Below, piece after piece: positions 1-8,502 of a DNA stretch of 46,069 bases (position 1 is its first letter; every line of letters starts with the position of its first letter). This DNA is from Deltaproteobacteria bacterium (lineage in GTDB: Bacteria; Desulfobacterota; Desulfarculia; Adiutricales; Adiutricaceae). The notes beneath the pieces were generated by a model that saw nothing but the letters and a program-made list of their open reading frames with translations, was not told where the DNA came from and did no database searches. The DNA is taken from positions 1-46,069 of the forward strand of contig JAISMU010000098.1 in assembly GCA_031276635.1 (NCBI GenBank). Direction: 5' to 3'. The translations under genes were made by a program, and so were the position numbers.

Positions 1-85
1 GCTTCCTGATCGTTTCATTCTCCTTTTTCGTTTCCGAAGTACGTTTGGAGAAAATCTGCATATTGCTATTTGCTGCTTTATTTTT

Positions 86-159
<74 letters not shown>

Positions 160-210
160 ACTCTAACTAATTCATTTCTTTCTTCATACTGTAAATATAT
201 AATTTATTTA

Positions 211-235
211 AAAAGTCAGTTTAATGACTTTTTTT
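211..235 (+). terminator. Small terminator-like hairpin
   Basis: AAAAGTCA (211-218) pairs with TGACTTTT (225-232) around the loop GTTTAA, followed by more T residues to 235. The stem is A/T-rich and weak. Together with the larger hairpin at 324-375 it would insulate the methyltransferase gene from transcription entering from the left. Confidence 0.4.
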
Positions 236-323
236 ATGGGCAATATTTTCATTTAAATGCTAATATTAAAAAAAATTTATTATTTTTTAAATATCAACTA
301 ATAAATACAAACAATTATAAATG

Positions 324-375
324 GACAAAATCCCGTAGTGACGACCTATATGGTTGTTATTACGGGTTTTTTGTC
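324..375. terminator. Large bidirectional terminator hairpin
   Basis: Positions 332-346 pair with 352-366 over 15 consecutive base pairs (three of them G-T wobbles) around the loop TATAT. Six T residues follow at 367-372. The flanks also pair (GACAAAA at 324-330 with TTTTGTC at 369-375), so each strand has a stem followed by a T-run. This is the form of a bidirectional Rho-independent terminator. The gene that ends here on the left is not visible in the window. Confidence 0.75.
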
Positions 376-497
376 GCTAGAGAGTAGTTATAAACTTATT
401 TATAATTAATATAATAGTATATGAATAAATAATAATCAAATTATATAAAATATTTTTGATATATTAAGACGATACTTTTCAAGAGTGTAAATTTATT

Positions 498-3269
498 GTG
501 AAAAAAAAACTTATCGAGGTCGCCCTACCTCTTGAAGCTATAAATAAAGCCGCTTCAAGAGAAAAATCAATCCGGCATGGTCATCCTTCCACTTTGCATC
601 TATGGTGGGCCCGGCGCCCCTTGGCCGCGGCTCGAGCGTTTCTCTTCGCCTCATTAATTGACGATCCGTCTTCTCATCCTGAATTATTCTCCTCCGAAGC
701 TGACCAAATTGCTGAACGAAATCGTCTGTTTAAGCTAATTGAGGATTTGGTTATCTGGGAAAATTCCAACGATTCTGGGCTGTTGTCAGCAGCTAGGGAG
801 GAGATAAAAAAATCCTGTGGGGAAACTCCGCTTGAATTTTTGGATCCCTTCGCCGGAGGGGGCTCTATTCCCCTGGAGGCGCAGAGACTGGGGCTAAAAG
901 TCCAAGCTAGCGACCTAAATCCGGTGGCCGTCATGATCAATAAGGCCATGTTGGAAATTCCAGCCAGGTTCGCGGGTCGACTTCCAGTTAACCCTGAGAG
1001 CGCGAGGTCAAATGTCCAAGGGGTGAAGTGGATCAGAGCCGCTGGCTTGGCCGAGGATGTGGCTTATTACGCGGGGTTGTTGAAAAAAGAGGCCTTTGCT
1101 AAAGTAGGCCATCTTTACCCAACCATAGAGTTGCCTGGTCAACAAGGTAGCTCTCAAGAGGCTCAAGTGGTGGCTTGGATTTGGGCCAGAACTGTAAAAT
1201 GCCCTAATCCAGCTTGTGGATGTCAGATGCCTTTGGCGCGCTCCTTTACTCTTTCTAGTAAAGCGGGACAAGAGGTTCAAATTAACCCAATAATTAGGAA
1301 TAATCAATTTTTTTATGAAATACAAAATGGAAAATCAGTACTTAATGGAACAGTTAATCGCAGCGGAGCGCAATGCTTAGTCTGTAATAGCCCAGTAAAT
1401 TTCTCTTATATTAGAGAAGAAGGAAAAAATCAACGGTTAGGTAATTCATTATTGGCTATAGTAGCCCAAGCCCAAAATGGAAGAGTATATTTATCTCCAG
1501 ACGAAAGTCATGTTAAGATCGCAAATATTCCAAGACTAAAACTTGATTCAAATTATCAAATACCAAATAATACAAGAGATTTTAGAACTCAAATTTATGG
1601 TATGATTAATTATGATGATTTATTTACATCTCGTCAATTATTATTTTTAACTACATTAGTTGATTTAATTTCTTATATCCAGTCTGAAGTTAAAAATGAT
1701 TCCATTAAGTCCGGATGGAGTAATGATGGAGATGGGTTAGAGGAAGGAGGAACTGGAGCTAAAGCCTATAGCCAGGCTATTATCGTTTATTTAAGTTTTT
1801 TAATAGATAAATTGGTTGATTACCATTCAAATTTATGTACATGGAATAGTTCCGGAGAAAAAATTCGAAATACTTTCGCTAGGCAAGCTCTGCCTATGGT
1901 CTGGGATTACGCTGAAGGTAACCCGTTTTCCGACTCATCTGGTAGTTTCAATAACATGATAGAATGGATTGTTAAAGCTATTAGAGCTTTACCGGCCAGT
2001 AACCCCGCGGTTGTTAATTTGGCGGACGCGCAGACTGATAATTTATCAAAAAATATCATTATTTCAACTGACCCTCCATATTATGATAATATAGGCTATG
2101 CTGATTTATCTGACTATTTTTATATCTGGCTTAGGCAATCACTTAAAAATGTTTATAAATTAATATTTAAAACAATATTAGTTTATAAAAGTGATGAACT
2201 GGTGGCCGCTCCCTATCGATTTGAGGGGAATAAAAGTAAAGCGAAAGATTTTTTTGAGTCTGGCCTCAAAAAGGTTTTTGCTAATTTTTTTCAATCTGTC
2301 TCTGAGGATTATCCTATAACCATCTACTACGCTTTCAAACAAACTGATTCTAAAAGTGATGATAAAATTGATAATATTTCCTCAACCGGTTGGGAAACAA
2401 TTTTGACGGCCCTTATAGACTCAGGGTTTTCCATCACTGGGACTTGGCCGGTAAAAAGCGAAAGGAGTGCTCGCCCTGTTAGTTTAGGGACCAATGCTTT
2501 AGCCTCATGTATTGTTTTGGTTTGTCGAAAAAGACCAAAAAACGCATCACCCAGTTCATCAAGGGATTTTCGCAACTACTTGAGGGATGAGTTAAAGCCA
2601 GCCCTTTTAAACTTACAGGGAGCCAATATCGCCCCAGTCGATCTGGCTCAGGCCGCTATTGGGCCGGGCATGGCCATTTACTCCAGGTATTCTTGTATTC
2701 TGAATGTTGATGGCACAACAATGCCAGTCAGAGTAGCTTTAGGGCTCATCAACGAGGAGCTGGACAAATATTTTACTGACCAAGAGGCTCGTATAGACAC
2801 GGACAGCGCGTTTTGTGTGTCTCTCTTCTCTCAGGTAGGTTTTGGTAAAATTTCATTTGGGGAGGTTGAAGTCCTGGCTAAGGCCAAAAACGCCTCCATT
2901 GATCGATTGAGGAACAAGGAAGTTCTTTTTGCCGAAAAGGGGATTGTCAGTCTTTTTGGTCTTTCGGAAATCCCGACCGAGATTACGCCCCAAGAGGACA
3001 GTGTCTGGCTTTTAACCAACCAGTTGACGAGGGCCTTGGAGAAAGGTGGAATAAAGGCCTGCGCCAAAATCGCCATTGAAGTGGATAACAGTTATCAATT
3101 CGATCTGGCCAGGGAGTTGGCTTACCGCCTGTACAATATTTGTGAGCGAAAAAAGTGGGCCCCTGAGGCCTTCGCCTACAACTCTTTGGTCCAGGCCTGG
3201 CCGGAAATCCAACTCAGTATTTTGGACCTGAAAAGACCCAGCGGGGAGCCGGAGGGTCGATTGTTTTAA
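498..3269 (+). CDS. DUF1156 / COG1743 adenine-specific DNA methyltransferase
   Basis: A 923-aa protein that begins with the DUF1156 signature (IEVALPLEAINKAASREKSI, then GHPSTLHLWWARRPLAAARA, residues 6-46). It has the SAM-binding motif LDPFAGGGSIPLEA at 115-128 and the amino-methylase catalytic motif DPPYYD at 525-530. A zinc-ribbon-like pair of Cys motifs (C235/C240/C242 and C293/C296) sits between them. Length and motif order fit COG1743 proteins, which are thought to methylate the N6 of adenine. The start is GTG with only a weak AAGAG upstream. Known relatives often sit beside a DUF499 ATPase and a helicase in defence loci; neither follows here. The middle of the gene (about 1260-2330) is clearly more AT-rich than both ends, which suggests mosaic origin or recent acquisition. 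No stop or frameshift breaks it. The methyltransferase call is firm; the target and role are unknown. Confidence 0.9.
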   Translation: MKKKLIEVALPLEAINKAASREKSIRHGHPSTLHLWWARRPLAAARAFLFASLIDDPSSHPELFSSEADQIAERNRLFKLIEDLVIWENSNDSGLLSAAREEIKKSCGETPLEFLDPFAGGGSIPLEAQRLGLKVQASDLNPVAVMINKAMLEIPARFAGRLPVNPESARSNVQGVKWIRAAGLAEDVAYYAGLLKKEAFAKVGHLYPTIELPGQQGSSQEAQVVAWIWARTVKCPNPACGCQMPLARSFTLSSKAGQEVQINPIIRNNQFFYEIQNGKSVLNGTVNRSGAQCLVCNSPVNFSYIREEGKNQRLGNSLLAIVAQAQNGRVYLSPDESHVKIANIPRLKLDSNYQIPNNTRDFRTQIYGMINYDDLFTSRQLLFLTTLVDLISYIQSEVKNDSIKSGWSNDGDGLEEGGTGAKAYSQAIIVYLSFLIDKLVDYHSNLCTWNSSGEKIRNTFARQALPMVWDYAEGNPFSDSSGSFNNMIEWIVKAIRALPASNPAVVNLADAQTDNLSKNIIISTDPPYYDNIGYADLSDYFYIWLRQSLKNVYKLIFKTILVYKSDELVAAPYRFEGNKSKAKDFFESGLKKVFANFFQSVSEDYPITIYYAFKQTDSKSDDKIDNISSTGWETILTALIDSGFSITGTWPVKSERSARPVSLGTNALASCIVLVCRKRPKNASPSSSRDFRNYLRDELKPALLNLQGANIAPVDLAQAAIGPGMAIYSRYSCILNVDGTTMPVRVALGLINEELDKYFTDQEARIDTDSAFCVSLFSQVGFGKISFGEVEVLAKAKNASIDRLRNKEVLFAEKGIVSLFGLSEIPTEITPQEDSVWLLTNQLTRALEKGGIKACAKIAIEVDNSYQFDLARELAYRLYNICERKKWAPEAFAYNSLVQAWPEIQLSILDLKRPSGEPEGRLF

Positions 3270-3662
3270 TTTTGTTTTATCGCCACTACTCCCAAGTATA
3301 TCAAAATTATTTTCAACATGGCGGAATTACTCGGTCGAAAAAATGTTTTGAGGTCAATCAGCTTCTTGAGGCTATTACAAGGCTTCAGGGAGTGAAAAGT
3401 TTTCCCTACTTGGACTCCTCCCCGACCCAGCTCAGAACTCATCTCTATTCAGAAGAATCTTTCATTGGAAGATCGCGTCTTTGACCCTGAGGCCAAAAAT
3501 CAAGTTAAATCAAGGGATTTAGAGAGAGTTGGACACTCACGGCTCATGCTCTGCCGCAATTTTAAGCGATGTATTTTATCTTGGTTAATTTTTCGGTGGG
3601 GTAAGGGTAAGCTAGCCCGGCCTCACCAGGTGAGGCCGGGGCAAAAATTACTTCAACCTTGG
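3270..3662. other. Gene-poor gap with possible coding remnant
   Basis: After the methyltransferase stop there is an open stretch at 3272-3484 (+). Its reading seems to continue in another frame from about 3440 to 3580 (ISIQKNLSLEDRVFDPEAKN), which could be a short frameshifted remnant. I recognise no family in it. It has no convincing ribosome-binding site and could equally be chance. The rest of the gap holds the palindrome at 3616-3640. Confidence 0.3.
3616..3640. terminator. GC-rich 12-bp palindrome downstream of hcp
   Basis: CCCGGCCTCACC (3616-3627) and its exact complement GGTGAGGCCGGG (3629-3640) are separated by one base. It lies 22 bases past the hcp stop on the minus strand. There is no T-run on either side, so if it ends hcp transcripts it does so without the usual U-tract. 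Similar short-loop palindromes follow two other genes in this window. Confidence 0.5.
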
Positions 3663-5294
3663 CTAGTGATTGAGCATAGCCTGGAGGTCCGCCTGGGGAC
3701 TGGTGGTGAGGGCTATATCTCTTCCCTCGAACAGATATTCCAGGATATCGTGGTGCATAAAGGCGGGGGATGACGGCCCTAGCCTGATATTTTTGATCCC
3801 CAGACTCAGAAGGCTCAAAAGAATGGCGCAGGCTTTTTGATTGTGCCAGGAGAGAACCAGGCTCAGCGGCAAATTATTGACCGAGGCGTCAAATTCCTCA
3901 GCCAGAGACATGACGATCATGATGGCGGAAAAGACATCATTGCATTGGCCCAGATCGAAAAGTCGAGGGAGACCGTCAATGTCGCCCAGATCCAGATCGA
4001 TAAATCGGAATTTGCCGCAGCCCAACGTCATTATCAAGGTGTCCGGCGGAGACATGGCCACCAATTCTCGGAAGTAGGACCGTTCAGTCCTAGGCCCGTC
4101 ACAGCCGCCAACCAGAATGAAGCGGCGGATTCGGCCTTCCTTGACGAGGTTTTTTATTTTATCGATTTCCCCCAAAAAGGCTGACCAGCCCCAGCCCACA
4201 GTAATTGATTCCCCTGATTTGTCGCGAAGGTACCCGCCTTTGTCCTGGGCCATCGTTAAAGCTGGCCCATAAACCAGATAGCCGTCTGGCCCGGTCTCTA
4301 TTTTTTTCACCCCGGGCCAGCCCACCGGGCTAACGGTGAAAACCCGCTCCTTGTAGGAGTCCGCCGGCCTTTGGATACAGTCTGAGGTAAAGACAATTGG
4401 CCCGGGAAATTTGGCCAGCTCCTTGGTTTGATTGGGCCAGGCGGAGCCATAGTGGCCAGCCAGGCCCGGTTGGAGGGCCGGGTAGCCGTGGGCGGTGAGC
4501 ATTTCCCCATGAGTGTAGATGTTGACGCCCATGGCCTGGGCTTGAGGAATGAGGTGACCAAGATCATTCAAGTCATGGCCACTGATGAGGATGGCCGGGC
4601 CCTTGCGATGGCCCAGAGAGACCTGGGTCGGGCAAGGCGCCCCAAAGGCTTGGGTGTGGGCCGTGTCCAGGAGCTCCAGGGCCAGGAGATTTTTCTCCCC
4701 CACTTGAAAAGTCAGGTTTAACCAATCTTCCGAGTTGAGAGAATCATCCCGACTTTGGTCCAGGATCTGTTCCAGGAAGCTGTAGAGAGAGTCGTCCTCG
4801 TACCCAAGTTTGTGAGCCTGGTAAGCGTAAGCGGCCAGGCCCTCCAATCCATAAAGGGCGGTTTCCCGCAGCGATTGGGCTTGCGGGGACATAAAGCCGC
4901 TCAAGGGCCGTTTTTCCACCAGACCCAGGCGCCGGCTCTGTCTGGCCAAAGTGGGGATAACGGGTCTGGTCGAGGTTTTGGCTACTGCCGTCGGCGGGGT
5001 CAGCTTATCTCGCAACTGGGCGCGGATCTTGGCGGCCTCCTCAATCAAGGCGGACAAGCTTTCAGGATCAAAATTGACGTTGGCAATGGTGGCGTTAAGG
5101 GCTTTAGCCAGAAAGCGATCAGTGGACAGATCCGGTTGACCTAAATTTCGGGCGATTTTGGCCGTCGCCGCCAAGCCCCTCAAGGCTAAAAGCAAAAGAT
5201 CGCTTAAGGCCGCCACTTGAGGCGATTTTCCACAAACCCCAAACAAGTGGCAGCCAGATCCGTTTTGAGCTTGCTCACATTGTCGGCAAAACAT
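3663..5294 (-). CDS. hcp: Hybrid cluster protein (hydroxylamine reductase / NO reductase), class I
   Basis: A 543-aa protein. Hcp binds a [4Fe-4S] cluster and a hybrid Fe-S-O cluster, and reduces hydroxylamine or NO in the cytoplasm. The N-terminal cysteines C3, C6, C15 and C21 give the CX2CX8CX5C spacing of class I proteins from strict anaerobes. Residues matching the hybrid-cluster ligands are present at H240, E264, C306, C398 (GGCDGP), C426 (TLGCGKF), C451 (GQCNDVF) and K487. The exception is the usual SWYEQKA segment, which reads SWHNQKA at 482-488, so the ligand glutamate (Glu494 in Desulfovibrio vulgaris) is Asn485 here. Length is normal and the frame is intact. The gene stands alone, with GGGAGC upstream of its ATG, about 196 bases of leader and an FNR-type promoter. 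The family is certain; full activity is open because of the missing ligand. Confidence 0.95.
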   Translation of the reverse strand: MFCRQCEQAQNGSGCHLFGVCGKSPQVAALSDLLLLALRGLAATAKIARNLGQPDLSTDRFLAKALNATIANVNFDPESLSALIEEAAKIRAQLRDKLTPPTAVAKTSTRPVIPTLARQSRRLGLVEKRPLSGFMSPQAQSLRETALYGLEGLAAYAYQAHKLGYEDDSLYSFLEQILDQSRDDSLNSEDWLNLTFQVGEKNLLALELLDTAHTQAFGAPCPTQVSLGHRKGPAILISGHDLNDLGHLIPQAQAMGVNIYTHGEMLTAHGYPALQPGLAGHYGSAWPNQTKELAKFPGPIVFTSDCIQRPADSYKERVFTVSPVGWPGVKKIETGPDGYLVYGPALTMAQDKGGYLRDKSGESITVGWGWSAFLGEIDKIKNLVKEGRIRRFILVGGCDGPRTERSYFRELVAMSPPDTLIMTLGCGKFRFIDLDLGDIDGLPRLFDLGQCNDVFSAIMIVMSLAEEFDASVNNLPLSLVLSWHNQKACAILLSLLSLGIKNIRLGPSSPAFMHHDILEYLFEGRDIALTTSPQADLQAMLNH

Positions 5295-5497
5295 TTTAAC
5301 GCTCCCAAAATATCTGGGCCTGGGCAGAGCGCGATCAGACCCAGGTTTTCAAGGTTGTTGAGTCTCCAAGTCAGCTAACCTTGAGTTGGTTGGACAATTG
5401 CCATTGTAATTCGGCAAAATAATTTTACAGCCATCAAAATAATCAATTTGAGCTTTTCCTAATGAAAATTATTGCGTAAAATCTAAGTCTATTAATA

Positions 5498-5539
5498 ATT
5501 TTAGAGCTGAAAAACTGGTCAAGCCTTGATCTTAATCAA
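5498..5539 (-). promoter_or_regulatory. FNR-type class II promoter of hcp
   Basis: TTGATCTTAATCAA at 5526-5539 matches the FNR consensus TTGATNNNNATCAA at every defined base. Reading toward hcp, exactly 22 bases separate it from TAAAAT (5503-5498), a good -10 hexamer. This is the spacing of class II FNR-activated promoters, with the site centred at -41.5, and predicts a start near 5490-5491. The known use of Crp/FNR-family regulators (FNR, HcpR) at hcp genes fits the position. Which family member binds is not shown by the sequence. Confidence 0.7.
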
Positions 5540-6013
5540 TGTATCTTGTGTTTTTGCCGGATATAATTTTGATAAGTTGAGGCCTCAGAGGCTTTGAGGA
5601 GCTGGAGAGATCAGGCAAAAATGTTGAGCTGAAAATGTCGGCCTTTAAAGGCCGAGTTGGATAGGTTTGCCCAAATTTCGCTCTCCACCCGCGTTTCCAG
5701 TCAGAATTTCAATTCAACACCATTCATGGAGTAAAAATTTACTGGTTTATTGACCGAGCCTCCGAATTAGTCCAGGCTTAAGGCCTTGGCTGAATTTGAT
5801 TGATTGACCGCGAGGGGCCAAGACTTTTAGGGAGATGAATCGGGCCCTATTTTTGGTGAGCGTCCCGCTTGAGCCAGGGGCCTGGCTTAAGATGGGCTGG
5901 GCAAAATATATTGATTGAGCTTTAAGATTGAGTTGAGCTTTCGCGGGGGAGGGAAGGGGTCTGGCCAGGCCAAAGGCCGCCGGAGAAGAGGACGGCCTTT
6001 GGCGGAGGGCAGA
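5540..6013. other. Intergenic region between hcp promoter and glycosyltransferase
   Basis: No gene is visible. It contains a perfect 16-bp palindrome, CGGCCTTTAAAGGCCG, at 5639-5654. It also contains a short-loop hairpin at 5868-5891 (11-bp arms CTTGAGCCAGG and CCTGGCTTAAG, one G-T pair, 2-base loop), 123 bases past the stop of the minus-strand glycosyltransferase. The latter may end that transcript although no T-run follows. Confidence 0.5.
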
Positions 6014-6961
6014 TCAGCGCAAGTGGCGGTTTTTGTCCATGTCCATCCACAGGCCGAAAAGAAAGGATTGAAGCCCCCCGGTAAAAGAGAAAAGGGTCAG
6101 GATCAGGGAAATCTCCGGCATTTGGCCCTGGGTGGGCCACAGATAGAGGATCCGCAGGAAGAAGAGAAACGCCATTCCCATTAATAACGCCCCAAAGCCC
6201 AGGAAAAGAACCAACGGGTGGGCGTCGCGGATGACATATTTTTTCCAGAGCCGCCACATGAACATGCGGACCAACAGCCGGCTGATGGGCCAGAGAACCT
6301 GACGGGCCTTGAAGCCTGAGGTTTCCCCGATGTTGTATACTGGCCGAATGGGGACATCGCGGACCTTCATGGACTCCACGTTGAGCCGAACCAGAATGTC
6401 GTTGGGCTGGCCATAACGCTTGTACATTTTGTCCCAGTCAATGGCTTTGAGGGCTTTGAGGCTGATGACCGTGTAACCGGTCTGGGAGTCGGCGATGTGC
6501 CAATAGCCAGAGGCGATTTTGGTCAGAAAAGACAAGGTGGCGTTGCCGAAAAACCGGACCTTGGGGATCAGATGGTAAGCTTCCTCATAGACCAGGCGGT
6601 TGCCTTTGGAGTAGTCCACTCCTTCCTCGGCTACCAAATCGCACAGAGCCGGTAGATCCCGGGGGTCCATCTGGCCGTCCCCGGCCATGACCACGGCCAT
6701 GTCGATCTCATGGTCTCGAGCCCACTTGTAGCCCGTGGCGATGGCCCCGCCCACGCCCTGGTTAATCTCATGGCGTAGCAGGACCACGCGCGGGTCCTGG
6801 GTGGCCAAGCGCTCGACTTCCTGAACAGTGTTGTCTCGGCTCTGGTCATCAATGATCGCGATGTGGTCCACAAAATCAGGCATGGTCTCGACCACCAGAT
6901 GGATAAGTTTTTCCTCATTGTAGGCCGGAACCACGGCGCAAAGCGATTTGCCCTTGTACAT
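6014..6961 (-). CDS. Family 2 glycosyltransferase (polyprenol-phosphate type) with two C-terminal membrane helices
   Basis: A 315-aa protein. The N-terminal GT-A domain has the start AVVPAYNEE (residues 9-17), the IIDDQSRDNT motif at 36-45 and the metal-binding DGQMD at 95-99. It resembles dolichol/polyprenol-phosphate mannosyltransferases and polysaccharide GT2 enzymes, which move a sugar from a nucleotide donor to a lipid carrier at the inner membrane. Two hydrophobic segments (about 249-274 and 283-305) follow, giving a membrane anchor. It starts with ATG 30 bases after the stop of the dnaJ-like gene, so the two are probably co-transcribed. Donor and acceptor cannot be told from sequence. 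Confidence 0.85.
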   Translation of the reverse strand: MYKGKSLCAVVPAYNEEKLIHLVVETMPDFVDHIAIIDDQSRDNTVQEVERLATQDPRVVLLRHEINQGVGGAIATGYKWARDHEIDMAVVMAGDGQMDPRDLPALCDLVAEEGVDYSKGNRLVYEEAYHLIPKVRFFGNATLSFLTKIASGYWHIADSQTGYTVISLKALKAIDWDKMYKRYGQPNDILVRLNVESMKVRDVPIRPVYNIGETSGFKARQVLWPISRLLVRMFMWRLWKKYVIRDAHPLVLFLGFGALLMGMAFLFFLRILYLWPTQGQMPEISLILTLFSFTGGLQSFLFGLWMDMDKNRHLR

Positions 6962-6991
6962 GTCTTTAACCCTCGTCAGCCAAAGATGGCG

Positions 6992-7855
6992 TTATTTTTT
7001 CAGGCGCAGTCGGATTAAAAGAGCCCCGTTGGTCGTGGGAACCCCATAACCAGCGGCCCTCAAAGTCAATCCTGGGTGTGAGCCTGGCTTGATGGTCAAC
7101 CTCAGGCCACGGTCGTCCAGGGTCTTGATCATGGGTTGGCAGCCATACTTCAGGTCTTTGGGGGTGACGTCCACTGTGGTCAGGAGATCGTCGCCCCGGC
7201 GGTTAAAATCAGGATCTGGGAGGATGTTTAACGTGAGGGCCAGATCCGTGGGCTTCTGGCCAAGGCCCGCCGGCGGGCCTTGGCCTTTCAAGGTTATTTT
7301 CTGACCCTGGATCGCCCCCTGGGGAATGAGGACCAGGGTCTTGACCGGCCCGACCGGGGTGTTGAGGGCCACAGTCTTTTCAGCCCCGTAAACGGCCTCC
7401 CTTAAACTGATGGCCAAGGTTACGGTCACTGGGGCGGTTCGGATCCTGGGGCCGGGCTTTTGGCCAAAACCGGAGAAAAAATCTTGCCAGACCTGGGGGT
7501 CCCGATTGGGGCCGGTTTTTTTAGCCAGGATTCTTTTAAGTTCCTCCTCGGCGTCAGGGAGACCAAACTCCTTGAATAAGTCGGCCACCTCAAAGCCCTG
7601 GAAAATGTCCCGCTCCCCGTACTCAGAGCTGAACTTGTCCGGGCCAAGTTGATCATAGCTCCTTCTTTTGATCGGGTCGCTTAAAACCGCGTAGGCCTCG
7701 GATATCGCCTTGAAGCGCTCCTCCGCCAGGGGCGAGCCGGGGTTGCGGTCCGGGTGCCAGGCGATGGCTAGCTGGCGATAGGCCTTTTTGAGGTCAACCG
7801 CGGAGGCGGAACTCTCCACGCCCAGAACCCGGTAATAGTCCAACTTGGGTTTCAA
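6992..7855 (-). CDS. DnaJ/CbpA-type J-domain co-chaperone without zinc finger
   Basis: A 287-aa protein. A J-domain fills residues 6-72, with the essential HPD at 34-36, and stimulates the ATPase of a DnaK partner. A short linker with FSGFG is followed directly by the two DnaJ C-terminal substrate-binding domains (about 140-285, including TPVGPVKTLVLIPQGAIQGQ). No CXXCXGXG zinc repeats are present, so it is the CbpA-like type rather than full DnaJ. The start is TTG, preceded by GAGG at a suitable distance; I see no in-frame ATG upstream. It is upstream of the glycosyltransferase and 27 bases downstream of the PH-like membrane protein gene, so it may be part of a three-gene operon. Confidence 0.9.
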   Translation of the reverse strand: MKPKLDYYRVLGVESSASAVDLKKAYRQLAIAWHPDRNPGSPLAEERFKAISEAYAVLSDPIKRRSYDQLGPDKFSSEYGERDIFQGFEVADLFKEFGLPDAEEELKRILAKKTGPNRDPQVWQDFFSGFGQKPGPRIRTAPVTVTLAISLREAVYGAEKTVALNTPVGPVKTLVLIPQGAIQGQKITLKGQGPPAGLGQKPTDLALTLNILPDPDFNRRGDDLLTTVDVTPKDLKYGCQPMIKTLDDRGLRLTIKPGSHPGLTLRAAGYGVPTTNGALLIRLRLKK

Positions 7856-7882
7856 GCCTAAAACCTCAAGATCGAGGGCCCG

Positions 7883-8473
7883 TTAATCCGAGTCGGGCTG
7901 TTCTGGACCGCCCCGGTCGTCTACTCGCTCTGTTCTCTTTTCTGGTTGGCTCTGACCCAGCCCGGCCCGTTCCCGGGCCGCCTGGGCCAGAGCCATCAGA
8001 CGCTCGGCCAGCTCCTCAGGTTTTTTCTGGGACAACAGCGTCAGGCCGCTTTCCTCAGGAGCCTGGCTGCCCAGGTAAAGGTGCCCCTGACCGACTAACC
8101 GGGAGGAAAAGCTGTAACGTGGCTCGACCCGGCAGAGCTCGCTGGTGGTTATGGTCTCTTCCCGGCCCAGGCCCCACCACGAGCTGGCCTGGATTTTCTC
8201 CTGGCTGAGGCTGTATGATACACTCAGTCGATGGACAATCAGGCAGATCATGGCCGCGGATAGAAGAATCCAAGCCCAGGCCCGGCCCGGGGTGTGTCGG
8301 CCCAGAGCCAGGACGACCGGGCCCATCAAAGCCCCCACAAACAGGTACCAGGCCCCGAAAAGTGAGGGGGTCAGGCGTTTGGGGGGAAAGGGGCCCGGGT
8401 TGGGGGCGGCTTTTTCTGTTTTATTATTGGTCTCGCGCAATGTTGGCAGGCCCCTCGCGGGTCGCGCCCCCAA
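7883..8473 (-). CDS. Membrane protein with bacterial PH-like domain (hypothetical)
   Basis: A protein of up to 196 aa. Two hydrophobic segments (about 39-58 and 67-83) are followed by a soluble region starting SVSYSLSQEKIQASSWWGLG. This layout is that of small bacterial PH-domain (DUF304-like) membrane proteins; I infer the family from layout and this segment only. The C-terminus is charged (RTERVDDRGGPEQPDSD). The start is a TTG and is uncertain: another TTG lies 12 codons further in. It is divergent from the exported-protein gene that starts about 30 bases away, and precedes the dnaJ-like gene. Function unknown. Confidence 0.6.
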   Translation of the reverse strand: MGARPARGLPTLRETNNKTEKAAPNPGPFPPKRLTPSLFGAWYLFVGALMGPVVLALGRHTPGRAWAWILLSAAMICLIVHRLSVSYSLSQEKIQASSWWGLGREETITTSELCRVEPRYSFSSRLVGQGHLYLGSQAPEESGLTLLSQKKPEELAERLMALAQAARERAGLGQSQPEKRTERVDDRGGPEQPDSD

Positions 8474-8502
8474 TAGTTCCGGGGGGAAAAGGGAAAATTC
8501 TC

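Noticed and set aside
8215-8502. N-terminal extension of the exported protein's frame
   Set aside because: It lies antisense to the PH-like membrane protein gene, has no start signal and reads as Arg/Pro/Gly-rich shadow sequence; the signal peptide begins after 8503.
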